A stretch of DNA of 64,000 nt from an uncultured Chitinophagaceae bacterium. Its GTDB lineage: Bacteria > Bacteroidota > Bacteroidia > Chitinophagales > Chitinophagaceae. The notes below the pieces were generated by a model. The model was given only the letters and a program-made list of their open reading frames with translations, did no database searches and was not told where the DNA came from. Positions 18,399 through 26,396 of this stretch are shown here, piece by piece (position 1 is the stretch's first letter; each line of letters begins with the position of its first letter). The stretch is from positions 744,001 through 808,000 of the forward strand of contig CALCII010000011.1 of the NCBI GenBank assembly GCA_937907395.1. Direction: 5' to 3'. Both the position numbers and the translations under genes were made by a program.

Positions 18399-19697
18399 TC
18401 AGGAAACAGCCTGCTTGTTTTGTTGCTGCTGCTTAGCCGAAGTTAATAATAACCATACTAATCCTAAAACGAAGAATACAATCAGCGCCAGGATGGAATT
18501 GCGCATACTTCCGGAGAAACCTTCAATAAATCCAAAACAGAACAGTCCTATCACGATGGAAAGTTTTTCAGTAACATCATAGAAACTGAAGAAGGAAGTA
18601 GTATCATTGGTTTCCGGCATCAGCTTGGAGTAAGTGGAACGGCTGAGCGACTGTATACCACCCATCACCAATCCAACCAATCCGGCCAGTATGTAGAATT
18701 GTGTTTCCGTCGTTACAAAATAGCCAATGATACAAACGAGCACCCACAATAACACAGTGGCAATCAAGATACGCAGGTTGCCGAATTTTTCTGATAGACG
18801 TGACATACCAATCGCACCGGCAATTGCCACCAGCTGAATTAAGACAGCTGTAATGATCAACCGGTCATTGGGCAACTGCAGTTCTTTAATTCCAAAATCA
18901 ATCGCTACCAGCATTACGGTTTGTACGCCCATACTGTAAAAAAAGAAAGCACCCAGGTAACGTTTCAGTACCGGCATACGGATCATTTGATCCCATACCA
19001 GTTTTAGCTCATGGAAACCGTTGACAAGAATATGTTTTTTAAGCTGTCGTTCGCTTTTGGCACTGATGGGCAAATAAGCAAAAGGAATTTGTGCAAAAGC
19101 CACCCACCAGATACCTACCAGCAGGAAAGTGATCTGCAGTGCTTTGCCTTTGTCTTCCATAGTCATTACCAAACCAAATCCTATCATTTGTAATATCACA
19201 CTGCCTATATAACCAAACGTGTAGCCCTTGGCACTCACACGGTCTCTGTCGGCTTCTGCAGTAATATCGGGCAGGTACGAATTATAAAATACCTGTGAGC
19301 CATAGAAACCAATCCCGGCGAACATGAAAGCAAACAATCCGAATGTTACGGTGCTTGCATCAAAAAAATACATGAGTGAACAACTGGCTGCACCCATATA
19401 ACAAAAGAAGCGCATGAAGTTTTTCTTGTTTCCTTTGTAATCGGCAATCGAAGAAAGGATGGGCGAAAGGGCAGCAATGATCAAAAAACCGGCGGCCAGT
19501 ATATAATCTTTAATTTCTGTATTCACATAGGTTCGACCAAGAAAGCGGACGCCGTTTTCAAACTCTTTGTTTTGTGTACCGGTAACGGCTGCATAATAAG
19601 CCGGAAAAAAAGTGGTTGTGATAACAAGGTTGTAAACGCTGTTGGCCCAATCGTACATCGCCCAGGCGTTTATGACTTTCTTCGGAGCAGTCTGCAT
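18399..19697 (-). CDS. MFS transporter, UMF1 (Atg22-like) family
   Basis: The 432-residue protein has about twelve hydrophobic segments and the UMF1-family opening motif AWAMYDWANSVYNLV (residues ~11-25), with YFFDASTVTFGL and a GGIQSLSRSTYSKLMP motif near residue 345, both characteristic of this group. UMF1 proteins are related to the vacuolar amino-acid effluxer Atg22, so an amino-acid or peptide effluxer is possible, but the bacterial substrates are not established. It follows uppP by 66 bases and precedes the MBL hydrolase by one base, so the three likely share a transcript. Confidence 0.9.
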   Translation of the reverse strand: MQTAPKKVINAWAMYDWANSVYNLVITTTFFPAYYAAVTGTQNKEFENGVRFLGRTYVNTEIKDYILAAGFLIIAALSPILSSIADYKGNKKNFMRFFCYMGAASCSLMYFFDASTVTFGLFAFMFAGIGFYGSQVFYNSYLPDITAEADRDRVSAKGYTFGYIGSVILQMIGFGLVMTMEDKGKALQITFLLVGIWWVAFAQIPFAYLPISAKSERQLKKHILVNGFHELKLVWDQMIRMPVLKRYLGAFFFYSMGVQTVMLVAIDFGIKELQLPNDRLIITAVLIQLVAIAGAIGMSRLSEKFGNLRILIATVLLWVLVCIIGYFVTTETQFYILAGLVGLVMGGIQSLSRSTYSKLMPETNDTTSFFSFYDVTEKLSIVIGLFCFGFIEGFSGSMRNSILALIVFFVLGLVWLLLTSAKQQQQNKQAVS

Positions 19698-19763
19698 GTG
19701 ATCAGTTTTGGCCTAGGAAAATAGGAAGAATATCTGAATGTGCATCAAATCAGGCTTTCCGGC

Positions 19764-20585
19764 TTATTTCAGGAAGCCGGTCCAGATCATCGCCAGTAAA
19801 ATCAAACTGGCAATAATGCGGTACCATCCAAACAAACGGAATCCGTGTTTCTGTAAAAATCCAATAAAGAATTTTATCGCCAGCAAGGCTACAATAAATG
19901 CCACCACATTTCCAATCAGAAAAGCGTGCAGGTATTCTTTGTTGCCTAAAATCAGTTCATATCCTTTCTGCTCCACACCGTTTTCATTCCAATCTTTTAA
20001 GATCAGGGAATAGCCTGTTGCGGCAGCCATGGTGGGTACTGCAAGGAAGAACGAAAATTCGGCAGCTAAAGAACGGGTAAGTTTTTGTTGCATACCACCA
20101 ATGATGCTGGCCGCACTGCGGCTCACACCGGGTATCATGGCGATACATTGCCACAATCCAATCATGAAAGCTTTGCCAAATGTGATGTCGCTTTCTTTTT
20201 CTACGGGATGATGGCTGAATAGTTTATCAATAAACACAAGGATGATACCACCAACCAACATGGTGATGGAAACAGTAAGCGGACTTTCCAGCAGTTCATC
20301 AATTTTATCGCTGAACAACTTGCCCAACACCAGAGCCGGAATAACGGCAACGAGCAGTTTTGCATAGAACTGCCAGTTTTTAAAATCGATGAATTTCTTC
20401 CAGTATAAAACAACCACCGATAAGATTGCGCCCAGCTGGATAGCCACGGTAAACAGTTTGGTGAAGTTGTTGGGATCGGTGCCCAGCAATCGTTCTGCAA
20501 TGATCATATGCCCGGTGGATGAAATGGGCAGATATTCTGTTAAGCCTTCAACAATGGCAATGATAACGGCATCAAAAGTGGTCAT
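19764..20585 (-). CDS. uppP: Undecaprenyl-diphosphatase
   Basis: UppP (BacA) dephosphorylates undecaprenyl diphosphate to recycle the lipid carrier of peptidoglycan and O-antigen synthesis; overexpression gives bacitracin resistance in other bacteria. The two family motifs are intact: EGLTEYLPISSTGHM at residues ~13-27, and PGVSRSAASIIGG near residue 165. The 273-residue length and about eight membrane segments are standard. The start ATG at 20585 is clear. A terminator at 20636-20686 separates it from the ftsX-DUF3098 unit upstream. Confidence 0.95.
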   Translation of the reverse strand: MTTFDAVIIAIVEGLTEYLPISSTGHMIIAERLLGTDPNNFTKLFTVAIQLGAILSVVVLYWKKFIDFKNWQFYAKLLVAVIPALVLGKLFSDKIDELLESPLTVSITMLVGGIILVFIDKLFSHHPVEKESDITFGKAFMIGLWQCIAMIPGVSRSAASIIGGMQQKLTRSLAAEFSFFLAVPTMAAATGYSLILKDWNENGVEQKGYELILGNKEYLHAFLIGNVVAFIVALLAIKFFIGFLQKHGFRLFGWYRIIASLILLAMIWTGFLK

Positions 20586-20632
20586 GTAAGTAAATTGAAA
20601 TAAATGGGGAGACAGAGCGGGTGTAACTAATA

Positions 20633-20686
20633 AAAAAACCGATTTGATTCTTTGAGTGTTTCACTTTCAAATGTTCAAATCGGTTT
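20633..20686 (-). terminator. Intrinsic terminator after the DUF3098 gene
   Basis: AAACCGATTTGA (20636-20647) pairs with TCAAATCGGTTT (20675-20686), 12 bp perfect, around a 27-base loop. Read leftward, the stem is followed by a run of seven T, so it ends the ftsX-DUF3098 transcript before uppP. Confidence 0.8.
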
Positions 20687-20704
20687 GTAATTGCTTTTAT
20701 CTGA

Positions 20705-20941
20705 TTAATCTTTTGGTTTTTTCATGATGCCGTAGATCTCAATAATAATCCCGGCAATGATCAGAATGGGAGCCAGGGTGATCCGGCGAAAACTGTATAC
20801 TTCCTCTTTATTAAATACATTCGGATCGGTGCTTTTTCCGCCGATCATGAGCAAAAATCCAAGGATAATCACAATGCCACCAATCGCCATCCACATGCGG
20901 TTCTCTTTATCGAAAATAGTAACCAGTTTTTTATCTTTCAT
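20705..20941 (-). CDS. DUF3098 family membrane protein
   Basis: This 78-residue protein has two membrane segments (MAIGGIVIILGFLLMIG and ITLAPILIIAGIIIEIYGI) separated by a hydrophilic loop with STDPNVFNKEEVYSFRR, the conserved loop of DUF3098. It usually follows ftsX in Bacteroidota, as here; the role is unknown but the linkage suggests the cell envelope or division. The frame is open upstream for 12 codons, but the ATG at 20941 matches the family N-terminus. A CAATTTTG box ends four bases before it, with a TTG 21 bases further upstream. Confidence 0.88.
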   Translation of the reverse strand: MKDKKLVTIFDKENRMWMAIGGIVIILGFLLMIGGKSTDPNVFNKEEVYSFRRITLAPILIIAGIIIEIYGIMKKPKD

Positions 20942-21011
20942 ATCACAAAATTGAAGGGCCGAAGATAGGGAAAACAAGGGATTTAGGGCTTCGTCGATCA
21001 GGAACGAGTTC

Positions 21012-21890
21012 CTAATACAATTCGTCCAGTTTCATTCTTAGGTATTTCATCACACTGCGGTGTGTGCTGTAAACCGAAATACCTACACCAATTGCTATGA
21101 TGGAGCCAAACAGAATCAGATAGTTGCCTGCATCACGGAGTGCTTTCATGTCCGGAATATAACTCTCGGTCCACAGAATCACCGCCCAGATCGCCGCAAT
21201 AGCGATAAGGGAACTGATGAGTCCGTTGATCACTGCCCGTATATTCATCGGTTTCGCAATAAAGCCACGGGTGGCACCCACCATTTGCATGGTTTTGATG
21301 AGGAAACGGTTACTGAACATCGCCAAACGGATCGTACTGTCGATCGACACAATCACCACCGCACTCAGCAATACAGCTATAATCAGCAGGGCAATACCAA
21401 ATTTCTTCGCCTGATCGGTGATCGTTACCACCAGGTCTTTCGGGTACTGTACTTCACTGATCACACCGGGGAATTTCGCTAATAGATCGGCAGAGATTTT
21501 TTCCAGGCTGTCCTTTTGCACATAATCGGCTTTGGCAAAGAAATCAACGCTTTCGGGAAGTGGATTTTCACTCAGGATCTTATCCCAGCTTTCATTGCCA
21601 TCTTTATTATAGATTTCTTTCGCTTTTTCTTTATCTACATATTCCCATGTTTTCACATAGGGTTGAACGCCGATATACGATTTCAGGCTGTCAACTGCCC
21701 TCTTATTGCCGGTGGTTAACCAGGCATGTATCTGAATATTTTCACGTAAAGTGGTTCCTACTTTCTGGAAGTTTAAAAAGATCCAACCCAATACTCCGAG
21801 AATGAATAATACCAGTGCCACACCTATGATGGAGTAGATGTAAGAAGGTTTGGAACGTTTCATGGAAGCTCTTCCCTGTTGTTGCGCCAT
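21012..21890 (-). CDS. ftsX: Cell division protein FtsX
   Basis: FtsX is the membrane half of the FtsEX complex, which couples ATP hydrolysis in the cytoplasm to peptidoglycan hydrolase activation at the septum. The 292 residues show one membrane segment near the N-terminus (YIYSIIGVALVLFILGVLGWIF), a ~130-residue periplasmic domain, and three C-terminal segments (IALLIIAVLLSAVVIVSI; the segment around LISSLIAIAAIWAVIL; NYLILFGSIIAIGVGISVY). ATRGFIAKPMNIRAV before the second pair is the typical FtsX signature. No ftsE is nearby, as is common in this phylum. Confidence 0.92.
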   Translation of the reverse strand: MAQQQGRASMKRSKPSYIYSIIGVALVLFILGVLGWIFLNFQKVGTTLRENIQIHAWLTTGNKRAVDSLKSYIGVQPYVKTWEYVDKEKAKEIYNKDGNESWDKILSENPLPESVDFFAKADYVQKDSLEKISADLLAKFPGVISEVQYPKDLVVTITDQAKKFGIALLIIAVLLSAVVIVSIDSTIRLAMFSNRFLIKTMQMVGATRGFIAKPMNIRAVINGLISSLIAIAAIWAVILWTESYIPDMKALRDAGNYLILFGSIIAIGVGISVYSTHRSVMKYLRMKLDELY

Positions 21891-22096
21891 GTAGTTTTAG
21901 TTTAACGGGTTATGACTCTGCGGGGTCAAAAATAAACGATTTCGCCCTGCAATCCTTAATTTTGTTCGCTCTTAACGATAGTAATAAGCCATTATTTTAC
22001 GGTTCGTGAAAAACAGGAGCGGAAAGAAGTTTTTTAAGTCTTCTTTCACAGCTATCGTATAAAAATGTAACGCAAACAAGATTCATAGAAAGCAGT

Positions 22097-24982
22097 ATGG
22101 AATATAAATTCAGAGAGATTGAAAAGAAATGGCAGCAGCATTGGAATGATACCAACGCCTACCGTGTCAGTAATGAAAGTAGTAAACCGAAGTTTTATGT
22201 GCTGGATATGTTTCCGTACCCCAGTGGTGCAGGTTTGCATGTGGGGCATCCGCTGGGTTATATTGCCAGTGATATTTTCAGCCGTTATAAACGCCTGAAA
22301 GGATACAATGTATTGCACCCGATGGGATACGATGCATTTGGATTACCGGCCGAACAATATGCGATTGAGCATGGCGTGCACCCGGCTGTAAGTACCGATC
22401 AGAACATTGCCAACTTCCGCCGTCAGTTGGATAATATTGGTTTTTGTTACGATTGGGAACGGGAAGTGCGCACCTGCGATCCCGGCTACTACAAATGGAC
22501 ACAATGGATTTTTCTTCAGTTATTCAATAGTTACTTCAACCGTGAACTGCAAAAAGCAGAACCCATTGCAAAGCTGATTGAAAAATTTGAAATAGCAGGT
22601 TCTTTAGCAACAGGTATTGCGCCATCTGCATTGAGTTTTACAGCAGATGAGTGGGAGGGCTTTGATGATGCGAAAAAACAAAGCATCCTGATGGACTATC
22701 GTTTGGCGTATTGTGGATATGGGGAAGTGAACTGGTGCGAAGCGCTGGGAACGGTACTGGCCAATGATGAAGTGGTGAATGGTGTGAGTGAAAGAGGCGG
22801 ACATCCCGTGGTGAAAAAGAAGTTGCGTCAATGGTATTTGCGAATAACTGAGTATGCCGATCGTTTGATTGAAGGGCTGGATCGCATTGAATTCAGCGAT
22901 GCCATGAAGGAAATGCAAACCAACTGGATTGGGAAAAGCAGTGGTGCTGAAATCGACTTCCGGATCAAAAGTGAGCAAGCAACTGATAAAAAACTCCGTG
23001 TTTATACTACCCGTCCCGATACCATTTTTGGTGTTGACTTCATGGTGGTGGCGCCCGAGCATGAACTGGTGGATCAGATAAAATCTGCCGCTCAAACTCC
23101 TGCTGTGGATGAGTATATCGCTTATGTGAAAAGCAGAAGCGAACGGGAACGTATGGCCGAAAAGAAAATCAGTGGTGTGTTTACAGGGGCTTATGCGATC
23201 AATCCATTCGACGGAAGGGAAATTCCGATCTGGATCAGTGAATATGTCCTGGCGGGTTATGGCACCGGTGCTATTATGGCGGTTCCCTGCGGCGATGAAA
23301 GGGATCACAAGTTTGCACAGCACTTCCATATTCCCATTACCAATATCATTGGCAGTTATTACAACGGAACAGAAGCCAATCCCACCAAGGATGCCAAACT
23401 GGAGAACTCCGGTTTTCTCAATGGTATGGTGATGCGTGATGCCATTGATGTGGTGATCAATAAACTGGAAGAGATGGGTATTGGCATCCGCAAAGTGAAT
23501 TACAAAATGCGGGATGCAGCGTTTAGCCGTCAGCGTTATTGGGGTGAACCATTTCCTGTTCAATGGAAAAACGGAGTGGCTTATCCATTGAGTGAAGCTG
23601 AGTTGCCCTTACTGTTGCCCGAAGTGGACAGTTATTCACCGGGGCCGGAAGGGGAAGGTCCGCTGGCCAATATCCCCGAATGGGTGGCAAAAGAACTGGA
23701 AACGAATACCATGCCCGGTTATGCCGGTTCTTCCTGGTATTTCCTGCGGTATATGGATCCGCATAATGAGAAAGCATTCTGCGACCGTAAAGTGAGTGAT
23801 TACTGGGGACAGGTGGATTTATACATTGGTGGTACCGAACATGCGGTGGGGCATTTGCTGTACAGCCGTATGTGGACGAAGGCGCTGTATGATCTCGGAT
23901 TTATTGGCCATGATGAACCGTTTAAGAAACTGGTAAATCAGGGGATGATACAGGGAAGTTCACGGTTTGTGTATAGATATTTGGATAATTTTGGTTCCAT
24001 TACAAAATCAAACGGAGTTTCTATTCCAATATTTATTTCAAACGGAGTGTTGAGGTCTATAGTTGAAAATGACGTCGAAGTTATTGAAGCTGTAAAAAAT
24101 AAGATTAAGAGCATCTATAGTGAGAGAGGCATTGTTCGAGTTGACGATATTCAAGTTGTACCGTTGCATGTTGATGTCAATTTTGTTGATGGTTATGAAT
24201 TAGATATTGAAGCATTCAAAAAATGGCGTAATGGAGAATATGCGAATGCTGAATTCATTTTAGAAGACGAGAAATACATCTGCGGTGCCGAAGTGGAGAA
24301 GATGAGTAAGAGTAAATTCAACACAGTGAACCCGGATGATCTTGTCAACAAATACGGAGCCGATACCTTCCGTATGTATGAAATGTTCCTGGGTCCGGTT
24401 GAAATCAGCAAACCATGGGATACAAAAGGCATTGAAGGTGTACATCGCTTCATTAAGAAACTCTGGCGTTTGTTTTATGATGAAGTGAAAGGACAGGTAT
24501 GGACGAACGAAAAAGCTACCGATGCGGAATTGAAAGTGTTGCACAAGACGATTAAGAAAATTGAAGACGATACCGAACGTTTCAGTTTTAATACAGGCGT
24601 TAGTACGTTCATGATTGCAGTAAATGAACTGAGTGATCTTAAGTGTACCAAAAAAGAAATACTGGAACAATTACTGATTCTTTTAACGCCTTATGCGCCG
24701 CATGTGAGTGAAGAATTGTGGTCGTTGTTAGGAAACAGCGGTAGTATCCTCGATGCATCTTTCCCGGTGTTTGAAGAAAAATACGTGAAAGAAAGTGCCA
24801 AAACTTATCCGGTTGCCATCAATGGTAAAACAAGAGCCGAGCTTACCATTTCATTGGATGTAACCCAGCAGGAAGTGGAAGCGATTGTACTGGGCGATGC
24901 CACCGTACAGAAATGGCTGGAAGGCAAACAGCCCAAGAAAATTATTTATGTGAAGAATAAAATGATTAACGTGGTGATATAA
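22097..24982 (+). CDS. leuS: Leucyl-tRNA synthetase
   Basis: LeuRS charges tRNA-Leu. The class I motifs are PYPSGAGLHVGHPLG (residues ~40-54, the HIGH motif) and KMSKS (735-739). The editing domain lies in between (TTRPDTIFGVDFMVV and the GTGAIMAVPCGDERD stretch), and the anticodon-binding domain follows. At 961 residues it is long: residues ~618-720, the leucyl-specific insertion just before KMSKS, is expanded and visibly more A+T-rich in codon choice than the flanks. The end of that insertion (PLHVDVNFVDGYELDIEAFKKWR) matches Bacteroidota enzymes, so this is a variable family insertion rather than a foreign gene. A TAATTTTG box at 21957-21964 may be its promoter element. A REP hairpin starts on the base after the stop. 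Confidence 0.97.
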   Translation: MEYKFREIEKKWQQHWNDTNAYRVSNESSKPKFYVLDMFPYPSGAGLHVGHPLGYIASDIFSRYKRLKGYNVLHPMGYDAFGLPAEQYAIEHGVHPAVSTDQNIANFRRQLDNIGFCYDWEREVRTCDPGYYKWTQWIFLQLFNSYFNRELQKAEPIAKLIEKFEIAGSLATGIAPSALSFTADEWEGFDDAKKQSILMDYRLAYCGYGEVNWCEALGTVLANDEVVNGVSERGGHPVVKKKLRQWYLRITEYADRLIEGLDRIEFSDAMKEMQTNWIGKSSGAEIDFRIKSEQATDKKLRVYTTRPDTIFGVDFMVVAPEHELVDQIKSAAQTPAVDEYIAYVKSRSERERMAEKKISGVFTGAYAINPFDGREIPIWISEYVLAGYGTGAIMAVPCGDERDHKFAQHFHIPITNIIGSYYNGTEANPTKDAKLENSGFLNGMVMRDAIDVVINKLEEMGIGIRKVNYKMRDAAFSRQRYWGEPFPVQWKNGVAYPLSEAELPLLLPEVDSYSPGPEGEGPLANIPEWVAKELETNTMPGYAGSSWYFLRYMDPHNEKAFCDRKVSDYWGQVDLYIGGTEHAVGHLLYSRMWTKALYDLGFIGHDEPFKKLVNQGMIQGSSRFVYRYLDNFGSITKSNGVSIPIFISNGVLRSIVENDVEVIEAVKNKIKSIYSERGIVRVDDIQVVPLHVDVNFVDGYELDIEAFKKWRNGEYANAEFILEDEKYICGAEVEKMSKSKFNTVNPDDLVNKYGADTFRMYEMFLGPVEISKPWDTKGIEGVHRFIKKLWRLFYDEVKGQVWTNEKATDAELKVLHKTIKKIEDDTERFSFNTGVSTFMIAVNELSDLKCTKKEILEQLLILLTPYAPHVSEELWSLLGNSGSILDASFPVFEEKYVKESAKTYPVAINGKTRAELTISLDVTQQEVEAIVLGDATVQKWLEGKQPKKIIYVKNKMINVVI

Positions 24983-25022
24983 TTTTCCGGTGGGTCACCC
25001 CAAAGGGTGGCTCACCGGAAAA
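24983..25022. repeat. REP-like palindrome 1 (inverted relative to copies 2 and 3)
   Basis: An 18-base arm at 24983-25000 pairs with 25005-25022 over a four-base loop with two G-U pairs. It starts immediately after the leuS stop and 25 bases before the transposase gene. Its sequence is almost the exact reverse complement of the two hairpins downstream of that gene. It could also act as the leuS terminator. Confidence 0.88.
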
Positions 25023-25047
25023 TATTACGTGTATTTATTTTTAACCT

Positions 25048-25722
25048 ATGCCTACACCTGTACAATTCAAGGCTCCATTTGAACCGGATCAGTTTTACCA
25101 TGTTGTCTTCCGTAGTATTGACGGGGTAAAATTGTTTTTAAACAATAATCAGAAGCAGATATTTTTAAATAAATGGATTCAATTTATGCAGCCCTTCTGC
25201 AGGATATGGGCTTATTGTTTATTGGAAAATCATGTACATCTTGTTTTAAAAATAGAGAAAGCTCAATCAATTTGTGCGGAGATAGAAAAGTGGAGCGAGG
25301 ATGTGCAGACAAAAGCGATTCAGAATTATTTGTCAGACAAAAGTGAATCTCATTTTGACGAAATGCTTGAACGACAAGTAAACCGGTTTCTCGTTTCCTA
25401 CGTAAATACTTTTAATAATGAAATCGTCAGAAAGGGTGGTTTGTTTCAGAAGCCTTTCAGACATGTTCTGATTGTTGAAGAAGCGCACCTTCAACAAGCA
25501 ATTGTATATGTTCACGCAAATGCACAAAAACATGGAATTGTAAAAGATTATTTATTACATCCAGATCACTCTTACCATGAAATTATAAAGGGCACTAACC
25601 TTTATGTGGATAGTTCAGCAGTAGTTGATTTTTTTGGTAATAAAACTGCTTTTATCTCAGTTCATAAAGAGCAAGTAGATTATTTTTACAGTCGTAACTG
25701 GGCTGGCTCTAGAATTGAATAA
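25048..25722 (+). CDS. REP-associated tyrosine transposase (RAYT, Y1/HUH type)
   Basis: RAYTs are single-copy, domesticated relatives of IS200/IS605 transposases that cut single-stranded REP hairpins. The HUH metal motif appears as ENHVHLVL (H62, H64), where most relatives have PNHVH. The catalytic tyrosine is Y154 in IVYVHANAQKHG, followed by the conserved HSYHEI; GGLFQKPFRHV at ~130 is also typical. At 224 residues the length is normal and the frame is intact. It is flanked by an inverted REP upstream and two directly repeated REPs downstream. Codon use is more A+T-rich than in leuS, fitting acquisition. No IS ends or target duplication are seen. Confidence 0.9.
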   Translation: MPTPVQFKAPFEPDQFYHVVFRSIDGVKLFLNNNQKQIFLNKWIQFMQPFCRIWAYCLLENHVHLVLKIEKAQSICAEIEKWSEDVQTKAIQNYLSDKSESHFDEMLERQVNRFLVSYVNTFNNEIVRKGGLFQKPFRHVLIVEEAHLQQAIVYVHANAQKHGIVKDYLLHPDHSYHEIIKGTNLYVDSSAVVDFFGNKTAFISVHKEQVDYFYSRNWAGSRIE

Positions 25723-25732
25723 TATCTCGTTT

Positions 25733-25762
25733 CGGTGAGCCACCCTTGGGGGTGACCCACCG
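25733..25762. repeat. REP-like palindrome 2
   Basis: CGGTGAGCCACCC (25733-25745) pairs with GGGTGACCCACCG (25750-25762) over a TTGG loop, with G-U pairs. It lies ten bases after the RAYT stop and is in opposite orientation to REP 1. Confidence 0.88.
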
Positions 25763-25825
25763 GCGAAAAATTATTTTTATGGCTGTAACTGTGATCTGGT
25801 TCTAAAATTGAGTAATAACTTGTTT

Positions 25826-25855
25826 CGGTGAGCCACCCTTGGGGGTGACCCACCG
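25826..25855. repeat. REP-like palindrome 3
   Basis: This hairpin core is identical to REP 2 and lies 93 bases further on in the same orientation, inside the second unit of the tandem duplication. It is 25 bases before the next gene. Confidence 0.88.
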
Positions 25856-25879
25856 GAGGGAAATCATTAAATCTTAAAT

Positions 25880-26317
25880 ATGAAATACTTTCTCTCTCTG
25901 CTTTCCGCTGTTGTTCTCTTTTCCTGTAATAATTCACCAAAGGATGATACACAACCGTATGTGAAAGAACGGGCATCTGTAAATTCGAATCCGGTTGCTG
26001 TGTATGAAGAACCGGTGAATGATAAATTAAATCCCGATTGGAAATTTAAAGTTCAGTTGTTTGAACAAAAAGAATCGTTGAAGTTTGAAGCAAAGTTTCA
26101 ATATAAAGAAGTAACCGGCGAAAAAATATTCAGTGTGCCCAATCTGGGCTTCATGCCGAAACCAGCTTTGAAAAAGGGACCGCAACCCTTTTCCTGTATC
26201 ATTGGTTTTTATGATGCCGACAGCACGTTTATGGAATTGAGAATGGTAAGGGTGGAAAATGAAAATCTCGTTTATTCTCATCTAAAGGAATATGCGGTTG
26301 AAAAAGAGAAGGAATAG
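25880..26317 (+). CDS. Small predicted lipoprotein, unknown function
   Basis: The 145-residue protein begins with a lipoprotein signal (MKYFLSLLSAVVLFSC, lipobox LFSC, Cys16), so the mature protein should be anchored by lipid in the envelope. The rest is hydrophilic, with beta-type strands such as WKFKVQLFEQKESLKFEAKFQYKEV, and no recognised domain. It lies just after the RAYT/REP cluster and converges with the gene at 26397 through an inverted-repeat spacer. Confidence 0.7.
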   Translation: MKYFLSLLSAVVLFSCNNSPKDDTQPYVKERASVNSNPVAVYEEPVNDKLNPDWKFKVQLFEQKESLKFEAKFQYKEVTGEKIFSVPNLGFMPKPALKKGPQPFSCIIGFYDADSTFMELRMVRVENENLVYSHLKEYAVEKEKE

Positions 26318-26396
26318 TTAACAGGTTGAAAAGTTGATGAGTTGGCAGGGCATTTCCTTGTAAACATTTCAACTTGTTAACCAGTCAACTTTTGAA
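26318..26396. repeat. Imperfect inverted repeat between convergent genes
   Basis: GTTGAAAAGTTGA on the left pairs with TCAACTTTTGAAC on the right with one mismatch, and GTTAACAGGTTG resembles the complement of CAACTTGTTAAC. The two convergent stops sit at its edges, so it probably acts as a bidirectional terminator. The GTTGA/GTTAACA repeats look like a dispersed intergenic element. Confidence 0.55.

Larger units (their letters stand above)
25678..25861. repeat. Tandem duplication of the RAYT 3' end plus REP (~92-bp unit)
   Basis: The segment from ~25678 to 25768, holding the last codons of the RAYT gene and REP 2, is repeated from ~25769 to 25861. The second copy preserves a decayed version of the gene end (SGSKIE plus stop, against AGSRIE plus stop) and an identical hairpin core. 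There are several point differences and a 2-base indel between the units. Confidence 0.8.

Noticed and set aside
22604..23563. 319-codon open frame antisense to leuS
   Set aside because: It lies wholly within leuS, and its sequence (His/Phe-rich, no domain) is what the complement of a coding strand gives. Other long antisense frames inside the ABC exporter, the LuxR regulator, rsmA and the T9SS cargo genes are rejected for the same reason.
24983..25862. A complete IS200/IS605 insertion sequence
   Set aside because: The hairpins are REP-type, inverted on the two sides and tandem on one, and no IS-type ends are seen; a RAYT fits better.
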